A stretch of DNA of 64,000 nucleotides from Phytophthora quininea (taxonomy: Eukaryota; Oomycota; Peronosporomycetes; Peronosporales; Peronosporaceae). The DNA lies in the NCBI GenBank assembly GCA_011947345.1, contig JAAVTG010000222.1, positions 1 through 64,000 on the forward strand, given 5' to 3'. Below are positions 9,475 to 19,304 of this stretch, one piece after another. The notes under the pieces were generated by a model. It searched no databases. It had not been told where the DNA came from and saw only the letters and a list, made by a program, of their open reading frames with translations. How positions within the stretch are numbered: position 1 is the first letter of the stretch; every line of letters starts with the position of its first letter. A program made the position numbers and the translations under genes.

Positions 9475-9684
9475 GTCCGTAGGTCAAATTTCGCTCTCGT
9501 TCTATTGGCTAATTTGAATGTCCTGACGAGGTCCTGAAAATTCCGTTTAAGTATCATTTTTCTCTCTCTTTCCAGTCGGATTTCCGATTCTTTCCCTGCT
9601 GGCCTTCCCATTACCAGGTTGGATGACATCAGTGTCCACTCGTACTACGTTCGCAGTCGAGGTGGTGTTCTCAATGTTAAGCGT
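9475..9684. other. Sequence between Crypton and MULE-2
   Basis: No coding signal that I recognise; possibly Crypton 3' flank. Confidence 0.35.
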
Positions 9685-10089
9685 GGAAGATTATTTACAG
9701 GGTCATCTCCTGGTCAGGTCTGGTATGGTCTGACTACCAATGCAATAACCGGGTGTGCAATATTATTGAGCTCTGGGTTTTGACCAGAAATAAAACATCC
9801 GCGATTGTGCGACTGTGAGCAGTTATGAAACCTCTTTTGTTTCTGCCTTGCTGGGGCTCTCCATGCGTTCTCACTTTCATTCTCCAATTTCATCGGTAAC
9901 TCTTATAGGCGGCAGTCAACATTTCAAGATAATGACAGAACGTAGAGAGGATGTCAATGTTTCTTCGGTGCAGCACAATTCAGTTCAACCTTAGCGCCGC
10001 TACAATACTGTGTTGAATCTTCGGGGTTACCAGTACACTCCCGCGTGGTCTTCTAGACGCAAGATAGTGTTTCACTGCGGCTACTACTG

Positions 10090-11304
10090 ATGGTCTGGCC
10101 GCAAGGGCAAGGTGGAGTACATCAACGCTTCCGAGGAGCCAAGGTTGACGGACGTCGCCGCTCAAATGCGAGCAGCTGTAGACGATCTTGCGCGGAGCGA
10201 TGTCTCCTCTCCGCTCAGGCCATTTGGGCCCGTGTGGAAGTTCAATTTTATGGTCCGAACTCGTCTCAAGCGGTGCTTGGGTGGTCACGGCAGCAGGCGC
10301 TTAGTCGGGTGTACCGTGCTCGCGACCGCCATTTTGGTGGGAATATCCACTGACGCATTGAGATGACTCCCCTCTCGCGTGTATAGGACCGACTACTGAA
10401 CTTTTTCCAGTTTCACTACATACGTGGATTCGATGACTCAACTTCTCCTAACAAAACCATCGGCTCGGCGCATCCTGAGTTGATAAGTCTGCTAAAGTAC
10501 ACAGGAACAACAATATTCGTTGATGGATCGTATCGTTGTGTCCCTCGTGGCTTCATGCAGTGCGTTGTTGTGATGGTGTTCGATAGATCGACTGGTCATT
10601 ACGTTCCCGTGTTCTACGTGCTCTCTACTTCTCGCACAAATGATACCTACTGAGACATTTTGCACTTGGTATCCCAAGCTGCTGATTAACAGCTCGATCC
10701 AGCCGAAAGTCGTGTGCGACTTCGAGCAAGCTCTGATTCCAGCTATCCAAGTACAATTTCCCTAACGCCGACGTCATCGGCTGCCTCTTCCAATTCAAAT
10801 AAACTGTCAGGCGAACGACGCGAAAGCTGGGAATATCAAACCGTGCTGCGACTATTGCTATGGAACCAGGAGTATTTGATATGCTCACAGTGGTGGCTCT
10901 CGAAGGCGTTGAAGTTGGAGTTATGGCATGGGTAAACCGGCAAATCGTTGCCGAGCTCAGAGAGTTTCTTACAGTCTCTCACGGTGGCGGCGTTTTGGGC
11001 TTACTTTTCACGGACTTGGATAATGCGCTTCCCTCCGGTTGTTTGGAATGCCCACGAGATGTCTTCACGTCTCGTTGCACGCACCAATAATCCCTTGGAG
11101 AGATTCAATAAGGACTCAACAGCGCTTTCTCGACATCTCCATCCCAGCCTACCAACCTTCGTTGCGACCATTGAAGCTCTTGTTCGAGGCCACGTCACTA
11201 CTCTTGGTGCAGTTATAGGACGTCGAGCCCAAGGTCGACCTCGAGAAATAATTACGCTTCCCACACATGCTCCCCTCCCAGTGACGGCGGATTCGTCAAC
11301 CTAA
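10090..11304 (+). pseudogene. MULE transposase relic
   Basis: Fragments in different frames match the intact MULE-1 transposase in order. These are SRVYRARDRHFGGNIH; a block FFQFHYIRGFDDS; TTIFVDGSYRCVPRGF with the first catalytic Asp and CVVVMVFDR; VVCDFEQALIPAI with the second Asp; CLFQFK (the His of the usual CLFHFK is lost); and RTNNPLERFNK with the third acidic residue. In-frame stops follow NDTY (~10651), QAAD (~10687) and CLFQFK (~10801). Unlike MULE-1 these include nonsense changes, so the gene is truly dead. A downstream acidic frame at 11306-11584 may be the tail of the same protein. Confidence 0.75.
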
Positions 11305-11584
11305 GATGACGACGGACTCGGATGAAGATAGTGGTTGCAGAGACCGCGTCGATGAGAGCTCCAAGGATGATAGAAGCCCTGCTAACGAAGCCCAAGGTTC
11401 CGTATCTGCTGATAATGAGATTTCTGCAGCCAGTCTTGCAGTAGTCGAAGCTGACGCTTCTGACCATCAACTTTCTAGAGTTGCTGCTCACGATGCTGGA
11501 TACTATTCAAACTCGTTTTCCTACGTTTACAGTGAAGACAATGCAGAGCAAGTGGAGACGAGTGAACCCTCAAGCGACTGGTAA

Positions 11585-12120
11585 AACTCAAGTTGAAGGT
11601 AAGTGCAGAGACCAGAACTTCTCGATCGATTAAAGGGAGATTAAATTCACACTTGCATGACTAATCCAATACACTGCTTTTGCTTTACAAAAGACTTGGC
11701 TTGTGAGTCATTATTTAGCTTACAAACTGAATCGCACTGCGCGCCACCATTTTCGATAGAAGCACGTTGTAATATCCTCCGCTAAAACGAAAGCGATAGC
11801 CATTCTTTTAACGGTGGCATACTGGCACCGGCTATTGAACTCGACAAACGGGACGAAAAACCATTACAGACCTCAAAGCATTTTTACCTACGGGACAACC
11901 GGGCCAAAACTACACCGTTGGGGGACTCGAACCCCGGTGCAGCGAATAACAGGGCAAATCACAACCCACTGCATCAGTTTTCAAGCCCAAACATCAGCTG
12001 GCTCCAAAAATATTTAGTCCTTAGTGTTAGCTCTTGTAGCGGAGGTCATGTCCGGGTCGGGGTCTTGTCTGGAAAAATGCCAGACCTGTTTGTCAGACCT
12101 GACCAGGAGACGACCCTGTT
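11585..12120. other. 3' part of MULE-2 with tRNA-like head
   Basis: Noncoding. On the minus strand around 11905-11960 there is a B-box-like GGTTCGAGTCCCC preceded by a tRNA-like stretch. I cannot fold a full cloverleaf, so it is more like the head of a tRNA-derived SINE than a tRNA gene. Confidence 0.35.
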
Positions 12121-12142
12121 AATAGTCTACCGACAAACCCCT

Positions 12143-12178
12143 CTATAAGAATGTCGTCGGCCAGGGGCATTCTTATAG
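12143..12178. repeat. Perfect 11-bp hairpin at left edge of Fanzor region
   Basis: CTATAAGAATG (12143-12153) and CATTCTTATAG (12168-12178) are exact reverse complements with a 14-nt loop. Just outside lies CGACAAACC. A reverse-complement CGACAAACC with more ATAAGAA sequence occurs at ~17690-17717, so these may be degenerate ends of the element that carries the Fanzor-like gene. Confidence 0.6.
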
Positions 12179-12325
12179 GACGGGTACCAAATGGCTGGTA
12201 CTACCAAAGAGTGTACCGAATGATTGGTACAATCCGCGCTGACAGACTCGGGCCGACCGTTAGCTGCATGCCCAGGGAAAATGAAAGTCCTTCAAACTTA
12301 TGACAAACAGCACGAAGCCCAAATT

Positions 12326-12381
12326 GATGCCGGCGGTTTAAGGCTCGTGTGCGGAGCACGCGGACTTAAACCACCGGCATC
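12326..12381. repeat. Long structured hairpin upstream of Fanzor-like gene
   Basis: GATGCCGGCGGTTTAAG (12326-12342) pairs with CTTAAACCACCGGCATC (12365-12381) with one mismatch. The inner CGTGTGC / GCACGCG segments pair as well, giving an almost uninterrupted ~56-nt hairpin. It is followed by GAGCGAAGCGAG and CCCCTTTAGGGG. It could be a terminal structure of a mobile element or a folded RNA; the function is unknown. Confidence 0.7.
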
Positions 12382-13355
12382 GAGCATGTCTGATAGCTTG
12401 GCCACTGATCGAGCGAAGCGAGATGTCCCCCTTTAGGGGTTGGGGGTTCTTAGGGTCACACAGGGCGAGCACAGCGAGAGTAAGTTTTGGGTTTAGGCTG
12501 GGCGATAGATTTTAGCGCTCTATGAACTACAAACTCAGAATTCCATTTTATATTGCCTCGATCTCCGTACGATCTCCATTGTTTTTCCCTTCAATGCAGC
12601 GCAGCCGTAAAAGAAATGTTTGTAAAACGACAACTGCAGCAAGATGGACCAGCCAGTGGAACTCCGTCTGCTTCCGGTGTTGTCCGAGTGCAAGCCATTG
12701 TTGTCCCTGCAAACTCGTTGCAGGCGACCATTGCGGAAAAGTCCGACAAGGGTGCTGCAATGGATTACAAGTAGAAATTTCCACGCGTTGTAGTCTATAT
12801 GAGCCGCTGTCGCCATTCTTCGATTTCCATCGATGGCGCGACGACGCAAGAAGCCAAGAGCCTCCGTCAAGTCCAAGCTCTCGAGGGTGTGCAGGTACCC
12901 CGAGATCGTCCAGGAGATTGCTCAGACGGCGGAGACAATGCAAGGCATCCGACTGGAAGGCTCCCACCTCGCCAACTTCCACTTACTGCGCTGCCTGAGC
13001 GAGAACCTACCGCTACCGGACCTGGACCAGGCATTCTACAGCCATTGCCTCTCTGGTGTCATATCTGTCAGTGAGAAGTTATCTCCTGGAAGATGAAGCC
13101 GCCGCCATGGCTACGAATGCACGCACAATGGTGAAGACAACGTTCAAGAAGCGACTGCGCCAGTACATCCGCTTCCGATTTGCTCCAGAAGACGACGACG
13201 AACTCTCTTATGCCACGACAACGAGAATCCTGAACGGATGCCTGCGTTCTTCTAGCAGCGAAAGCAGCATACAACACGAAGGTGAAGACGCTATCAATCG
13301 GCTACGTGCGTGGCTGGTTCTGACGCCTGATCCAGAGACAATTGCTGCGAACGAA

Positions 13356-13364
13356 AAACACTTT
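13356..13364. repeat. Left 9-bp target site duplication of MULE-1
   Basis: AAACACTTT, identical to 15940-15948. It reads as codons Lys-His-Phe in the frame of the interrupted Fanzor-like gene on both sides. Confidence 0.9.
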
Positions 13365-13740
13365 GGTTACCTATTTTTCGGGTCAATTACGGTCGGGGTC
13401 TGGTCGATGGGTCTGAGGTTTTACTTAGGTAAATTACTTGGCAAATCCGACCGCAAGTCTGACCTGAAAAATATTCCCAACATGAATACTTCGGTATAGC
13501 CGGATACATGGGTGGCAAGGCTGCTAAAACAGATGTAATTCTTATGGCGAGGACAGTAAAAAGCCTGAATAGTGGGTAAAACATCGAGTTAGTCACTGCT
13601 TTTCGCATACCACAAGTTGCTCAAAACCATGTCATTCGTGCTGCTTTGTGGCATTTCTCAACGGTATAGAAAACGAAGAGCCTTTGCTCATAGAGAAGTT
13701 GACGGGAATTAGTTCATTCGTCATTTTGCCTGCACTTGTC

Positions 13741-15149
13741 ATGAGTGACATTGACGACATCAATCCGTTCAGAACAACTATACACTACAACGGTTTTCGT
13801 TTGACAAAGGCCTACGCATCGAATCTCAAGACAACGTACAGATGCAGCTATTACCGGCGGGGATGCACGGCGAAGCTTGATGTGATGACCTCGGGGGTAT
13901 TGGTCGAGAAGGGCTTGCCACATACATGTGAAGCAGCGGTTGAGGTGATCGTCGTCTCGGACAATTCAAGCGAGGATGGAGATGGCAGCCAACAAGGAGG
14001 AACGCCAATGTCAAGTTTATCCACGCAAAGAGACATGAGCCGAGAGATGGCAGCCGAGGTCGACACGTTAGCCATACAACGAATGACAGCGACCCCATCA
14101 GCAATCTGGGATCAAATCCGTGAAGAATTCACTGCCAATGGCTTGATGAGGGGATTAACAAGGGAGCAAGTAATCAGCCGTGTGTATCGCGTCAGAATCC
14201 GTCACTTTGGATCGGCCATCTATGGCCAGGTGGAAATGCCACCGCTTTCTCGAACTCGTGATGGATCGAAGTTCTTTCAATTCCACCTATCATACGCCGG
14301 TGATGAGAAGACCGAGAGGATTTTGGGTTGGGGTCACCAGGCTTTGATTCGCTTGCTCACTTACAGCAACGTTTCACTGTTCGTGGACGGCACATTTCAC
14401 TGCGTGCCTGCCCCGTTTTACCAGTGCGTCATCGTCATGGTTCACGACCGAGGGTCCAATTGCTATGTTCCGGTGATGTATGTGCTCTCGACTAGCAAAA
14501 CAGAGTGGTCTTACTGGCACATCTTCCACTGCGTGCAAGGGCCACTGGCATGAACATGGAGCCATCAACAATCTCGTGTGACTTTGAGCAAGGGCTGATC
14601 AACGCTATCCGTGACCAGTTTCCCAACACCACGATAATTGGCTGCCTGTTCCACTTCAAACAGGCCATCCGACGTAGGATGTTGAAGTTGCATATTCCGA
14701 CTGACGAAGTTTCAGTGGCGATGGGCCGTGGAGTTCTCGATGCACTTGCTGTACTGCCGCGCGAGCAGATTGACCCTCGGGGCATTGACTACGTGACGGC
14801 GAAGATAAAAGCTGTGACGTCGGACCGTGGCGTCACCTATAGTGGGGACAAGTGGGCAGCGTTCTGGTCATACTTTCGACGCGCGTGGTTGGAGATGTTT
14901 ACGCCTGAGCTGTGGAATGTCCGCGGAATTGACCGTCGTATCGTCAACAGGACGAACAACCCGTTGGAGCGATATAACCGAGAGCTGAATGACGAATTCA
15001 CGACACAGAACCCAAATCTGCCGACTCTCATTGGAGTAATTGAACGCCATGCACATCACTACGTTACGCTGCTGGAGGATGTTGCACGCGGACGAGCTCG
15101 AGCACCTGCCCATGGAACGTACTACATTCCATCCGACTTTTCATTGTAA
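13741..15149 (+). CDS. MULE transposase (one frame break)
   Basis: The start ATG opens MSDIDDINPF. An N-terminal FLYWCH/WRKY-like zinc module is suggested by TYRCSYYRRGCTAKL and later LPHTCE. A DNA-binding/helical region (REQVISRVYRVRIRHFG) follows. Then come the DDE core VSLFVDGTFHCVP (Asp 1), CDFEQGLINAI (Asp 2) with CLFHFKQA (C-x2-H), and RTNNPLERYNREL (Glu). The frame changes at GGG 14539-14541; one extra G joins HCVQ to ATGMNMEP, so I treat this as an assembly deletion and the protein (~470 residues) as possibly intact. It ends FSL-TAA at 15149. Confidence 0.85.
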
Positions 15150-15939
15150 GTCGCCACTTCGAGTTTGCATTGTATAGTTTCATTTACGAAAGATATGGTT
15201 AGATCTTCGTTTTGTGCTGGGGGCTTTTGAGTGTCTAGGATCTAATAAAAAAGCAAGTTGAAACTCAAAATTATCGTGTACACTATTAAGTGAGTGAGTG
15301 AGCGGGTGAGTGAGCGAGCGAGAGTCAATTAAAGCTATTTTTTAGTTTGAACCACCATAATTTCGGTGATCGGTCCCTTGACTTGGCTGCGAAGTTGAAG
15401 TGTCAGCCTCGTCATATGGTAATCAGCGAAAGAAAGTACATATATCATATACATTGGTCAAGAGCAAAAGCTTACTCGCGTCCCTCTATTACCACATCAT
15501 TCCCATGTACCTTACCTTTGACCTGTCACCACGAACTGCCACCTTGGTTAGAGTGGTCTGACGGAATGGGTGCACGGGACGGACATCGGCGGACGAATGG
15601 GCGACGAACCTTACGTGAAGAATAGGACCTGACGGGGTTTGAACCCGAACCAAATGCTTAGAATTGCTGACACACACTCAGTGCGCCACTATCTTCTAAA
15701 TTTTGTGTGCTATCTGAGTTTTATTGGTGGCTGCTACTTCCAGTGTATACAGAAGTCACTTGAGATAAATCCGTAAAGTTTAGTTGTGTCCCCTACTCGA
15801 TGTTTCGTATTTCTGTGGTCGGGACCAGGGTCGGGGTCTTACTTTTGCAAATTATCTCAGATTCTGATTATGATAATATCTGAAAAACCCTGACCACCAA
15901 CCTGACCCCGACCGTAATTGACCCGATAAAAATTCTACC
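15150..15939. other. 3' noncoding part of MULE-1
   Basis: Contains a TGAG/GAGC-type microsatellite at ~15289-15326 and a tRNA-like head on the minus strand at ~15615-15700, then the right TIR. No other gene is seen. Confidence 0.6.
15615..15700 (-). repeat. tRNA-derived SINE-like head
   Basis: On the minus strand AGTGGCGCACTGAGTG resembles an A box, and GGTTCGGGTTCAAACCCC resembles a B box/T-arm at roughly tRNA spacing. The acceptor stem does not pair, so this is not a functional tRNA. A tRNA-related SINE lying inside the MULE is the best explanation. Confidence 0.4.
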
Positions 15940-15948
15940 AAACACTTT
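15940..15948. repeat. Right 9-bp target site duplication of MULE-1
   Basis: AAACACTTT, identical to 13356-13364; resumes the Fanzor-like frame. Confidence 0.9.
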
Positions 15949-17201
15949 ATCCAGAAGGCGTATGAGATGCTAACCTGGATGGAGTCATTCCAACACGACC
16001 ATCCAGAACAGAAAGGTGCTGTTCTGTACACCTTGCTGCCATTGACTACGAGCTATTCGCCGGGCTACATAACCATCACACCTTCTACTCTTCACGGCAT
16101 CTGCAGCCGGATTTTCAAGCGGGCCGGTGTCAACGTGCTGAACTGTCCGGTTGGACGTCTCGGCGGCCTCAGCTGGGCCTTCTTCCACCGACCTGGCCTG
16201 CTAGCTCAGGTCTTTGATGTCTCACAGCTCGCTAGTGCTACAAGGCGCTTTGACAACTGTTAAATCCGACGGCTATGGAGCTTCAGTAGTTCTCTCTCGG
16301 CCACAACACCCCAAGGAGCCGACGCTGGACGACACCGACATGACCAAAGAAGCAGCTGAAGGGGATTCGCCGTCAATAGTGATCGGAGTGGATCCAGGGC
16401 TCCGAGCACTGTGCACTGCAGTACGAGAGAGAGTTGTGCCTCGACAGCGTCGTCGACGGCGTCGCTGGTTGCGCGAACGCGGGCTGCGTCAGCGCCGACG
16501 AAAAAACCGACACTACCGCTCGCAGCAGCATATTTTTCGGTCAGCGCCCACGAGTACCAGCACCTCTCGGGAACGTCGAAGTTTCAATTCTGGCTGAAAA
16601 ACGTCAAGGCAAAAGAACCATGGTATCGACGTATCGTTGAGAGCATGCCGCCATTCAAAACAGCCAGCCTCGCCACGTTCCTGCAGGGCCTGCCATTCTT
16701 TTGAGCCACCGTGGCTTCTTGGTGGCCTTTAGCGCAGAGGAAGGGTTCCGTAGTTGGAGGTTTTTCAGAGCGCGCCGACAGATGCAAGCGCTGGATGCAC
16801 TGGCACGCCGCCTCGTGCCGCGCTCGAGTCCCCGAGTGTGGGTCGGCTACGGGGACTTCACTAACCCTGGAGGGCTGCGCGGCAATCCGCCCGTGCCGAT
16901 AAAGCGCTTTAAAGAAGCGCTGCGGCGGAGGGCCACGGTCGTGACGCTGGACGAATTCAGGACTAGCAAGACGTGCTCGCTGTGCCACAGTCTTGTGGAG
17001 CCGGCGAAACTACTCGTCCCCGATAAAGAAGGCAGCATGGTGCACAAGCCATGCTACGCTGTCCAGCGCTGCACAATCAGGTCATGCCGGGCAAACTTCT
17101 GGAACCGAGATGTCAATGCCGCTCGCAACATGCTTGCAATTCTGAAGAGTCTGCTTGCTGGACAAGGAAGGCCGCCAGCTTTCCGACGAGCGAACGACTA
17201 G

Positions 17202-17770
17202 CGGCGACCAGAACTTCGTGGCTGTGAAGGCCCGCTGGATAGGACCATGCCAAGCCACAGGGTGTCGAACAGGCCCACCTCGGGGCCTGTGTAGGAGACA
17301 GAATCCCAATGTAGGAGGTAGAGATCGCAATGGCGGTCTCTCAGGAGCACAGCTTCGTCAGGAGCAGTGCCCTTCAATGCAACAGCAGATATCAAGAAGG
17401 ATCTCCAGTATATTAGCACGTTTACTAGTAAGCTCATTGCTCAGTGCAGTGACAAACGGCTTCCAGTAGACGCAGTACGCGGTATCCGTGTTCTCCGGCG
17501 CGGATACCGTGAAAAGCTGGGTCGAAAACAACCAAATGTCTCCTCAACTATTGCTCGGGTCGGATAACCTTACTTTTCAACACTATATAGTTAAGCACCC
17601 CTCTATTAGTCCTCTAGAGGGGATATTATATAGGGCTTGTATGGAGTGGTCATTAGGGAACCGACAATTGTTCTTATAAAGCGTATATTCTTATGGGGGA
17701 ATCAGAGGTTTGTCGATACCGTTAAACGAGGAGGACTTCCCATTTGATCTCCTACTTTAAATCTTGGGAA
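17202..17770. other. 3' flank of Fanzor-like gene with hairpins
   Basis: No convincing protein. Hairpin 1 pairs CGGTATCCG (17480-17488) with CGGATACCG (17501-17509) around a 12-nt loop. Hairpin 2 pairs CCCCTCTA (17598-17605) with TAGAGGGG (17615-17622). A CAGAGGTTTGTCG stretch ends near 17715. In TnpB-type elements the guide-RNA scaffold lies at this end, so this is where one would look for it. Confidence 0.45.
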
Positions 17771-17771
17771 G

Positions 17772-18440
17772 CTAATCAGAATTGCGATTAGCCAGCGTTG
17801 AACTTTTGCGAGTGTGTGTCCAGCTTCCCGTCCCTTGAGTTTGGAACTTTCCTGTGAACTTCTGTGTTGCTCTTCTTGTGATTTCCAGCTCCTTTATTGC
17901 TAGCACCTCGATCTTCTCGAATTTCGCCCTTGAGAGGGTCGGGGCTGTTTTGTCTGGGATCCACGGGTTATCCGCCTCAATTTCCGCAGGTGGTGGTTCT
18001 GGTTTCTCTATCGATTCTAGATTCACATGAATTTCTACCCTTGTTCCTGGTGCAGGAATAATTGTTAGGTTGTCGGTCTTACTGGCCTTGCTTTTCCAGT
18101 TCCGGCGCTTGAGTGTTGATTAGTTCTTGTCGCTGTCTGCTGACTTCCATTGTCGGAGCTAACATTCGCCCCATTATCATACCAAGTTGAATTCTATCCT
18201 CTTGGCTGACCATTAATCCCTGTGCCCTTGTCGGTGGTGCTGCCTTGGGGTGATAATTGGTTCTTTGCCCCCGCCTTCTGAAGAATGCCGATCCAGGATT
18301 TCCATGCCTGTTTGTAGATGTCGTCCTTCCCTACCAGCCACTGCATGTTTACTTTCACACTCTGCACCTGGATAGCTACTGGAATTGATGCCACCCCCGG
18401 TCCTTCTGCTTCCCTGATGCCCCCACTTGCTGTGCAGGCA
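17772..18440 (-). pseudogene. Possible retroelement gag-like relic
   Basis: On the minus strand, open segments read VQSVKVNMQWLVGKDD, then, after stops, a Pro/Glu-rich stretch (KPEPPPAEIEADNPWIPD) and a basic helical part. The composition resembles retroelement gag proteins, but there is no zinc knuckle, LTR or pol to confirm it. Stops between the segments show it is broken. Confidence 0.2.
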
Positions 18441-18950
18441 ATCCAGGGAGAGCAACGGGCGTAAACTCAAGCAACCATATCCAAGTGTAGTGTGGAGATC
18501 ACCAGCCATGCCCAGCCATCCGCAGTGGCGGCGACTGGATGGTCTCGTGCACAATAAGTCGTAACGCGATCCAGGATGACCTGGATACACGGTTTTCGCA
18601 ATACGTGATGACCTCCGAGTAGATAACATACGTGTGTTGACACGACTGTCAACCACCCTACTCCACGCCCCAAGCACGGAGCCCCCAAACGATAGACAAG
18701 CTCGTTTAGCTCACTTGTCGATTAGCATCTAATAGACTACCGGCCAACTTAGGGGCTTCGCCGACTCCCCATCGTGTCTTCATACATGAAGACACTACAC
18801 CGAGCAAGGATCTGCTAAACAATACTAGCACTCGGCTATCGAGCTTCTGCTGCGGTCTGTTCCTGCAGCTTCAGCTGCTGAGGGTTGGAAGAGCTTCTGT
18901 CGTTGCGATTGTTGCTACAATCGTTGGACGATGCCTTGGCGTCATCACAT
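18441..18950. other. Unassigned sequence left of ABM duplication copy II
   Basis: Short open frames on both strands with no recognised family. The homology to 4708 begins abruptly at 18951. Confidence 0.4.
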
Positions 18951-18995
18951 TGCCTCGCGTAATCTCAAACTGTTGAAGACGAGTCGAAGTTGCTA

Positions 18996-19165
18996 CAGAG
19001 CTACCTCCCAGTATGACCCAGGGCTTCTCCAGCGGGATTTGTGCAAGTGTAAAGTGCAGAGGGCGAGGCTCATGACGTGGAGCTAGTTAATCAAAGCCGA
19101 TACAGATAGAACGGATTTGACAGGGTATGCCAGAATGACCTGGGTCATACTGGGAGGTAGCTCTG
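18996..19165. mobile_element. 170-bp MITE with 27-bp perfect TIRs and TA duplication
   Basis: The element starts CAGAGCTACCTCCCAGTATG and continues ACCCAGG. The last 27 bases are the exact reverse complement. TA lies on both sides (18994-18995 and 19166-19167). The uninterrupted paralogue at ~4748 reads GTTGCTGCGCTCG where this copy reads GTTGCTA-element-TACGCTCG, giving an empty site. TA duplication and size fit a Tc1/mariner-type MITE. No coding capacity. Confidence 0.92.
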
Positions 19166-19236
19166 TACGCTCGACACGATTGCAATGCGCCACGCCACGG
19201 AGGATACTCTCCAGCTCGGGTCCTCGCTCCGCTTCA

Positions 19237-19253
19237 CTCACTTTCGATTTTAC
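19237..19253 (+). promoter_or_regulatory. Oomycete-type core promoter, ABM copy 7
   Basis: CTCACTTTCGATTTTAC, 52 bp before the ATG, retained after duplication. The MITE inserted ~70 bp upstream of it. Confidence 0.6.
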
Positions 19254-19304
19254 TCTCGACTTCCAACCACCACCGCCAACCCCACCACCACCACCAACTC
19301 AACC

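Larger units (their letters stand above)
9685..12131 (+). mobile_element. Decayed Mutator-like element (MULE-2)
   Basis: The left end starts GGAAGATTATTTACAGGGTC and continues CTCCTGGTCAGGTC. The reverse complement of 12093-12131 starts GGTAGACTATTAACAGGGTC and continues CTCCTGGTCAGGTC. This gives ~40-bp terminal inverted repeats resembling those of MULE-1 nearby. The flanking 9-mers (9676-9684 and 12132-12140) do not match, so no target duplication is visible and one end may have been rearranged. The interior holds a degenerate MULE transposase and a tRNA-like head near 11.93 kb. Confidence 0.65.
13365..15939 (+). mobile_element. Mutator-like element MULE-1 (2575 bp)
   Basis: The left end GGTTACCTATTTTTCGGGTC continues AATTACGGTCGGGGTC. 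The reverse complement of the right end starts GGTAGAATTTTTATCGGGTC and continues AATTACGGTCGGGGTC. The 9-bp duplication AAACACTTT flanks both ends exactly, which is the size made by MULEs. The element carries one transposase gene plus a tRNA-like/SINE head and a GAGT-type microsatellite in its 3' half. It sits inside the Fanzor-like gene and preserves frame at the duplication. The perfect duplication implies a fairly recent insertion. Confidence 0.92.
12833..17201 (+). pseudogene. Fanzor/TnpB-like RNA-guided nuclease gene, split by a MULE
   Basis: The N-terminal part starts at 12833 (MARRRKKPRASVKSKL, basic, with an LANFHLLRCLSE helix) and continues in another frame from ~13056 to codons AAA-CAC-TTT at 13356. 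A 2.6-kb MULE follows, then the frame resumes at AAA-CAC-TTT (15940) with IQKAYEMLTWMESF. RuvC-type sites follow: GVDPGLRALCTA (first Asp), VVTLDEFRTSKTCSLC (Glu and the first Zn cysteines), CTIRSCRANFWNRDVNAARN (second Cys pair and last Asp). Frame switches occur near 13050, 16230, 16520 and 16690. Fanzors are eukaryotic relatives of TnpB that cut DNA with a guide RNA from the element end. This copy is interrupted, although all catalytic motifs persist. The family call rests on motif order. Confidence 0.75.

Noticed and set aside
15289..15326. TGAG/GAGC repeat as a telomere-like or regulatory array
   Set aside because: It is a short imperfect microsatellite within the noncoding part of MULE-1.
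15615..15700. Functional tRNA gene
   Set aside because: The A- and B-box-like parts are there, but the acceptor and anticodon stems do not pair.
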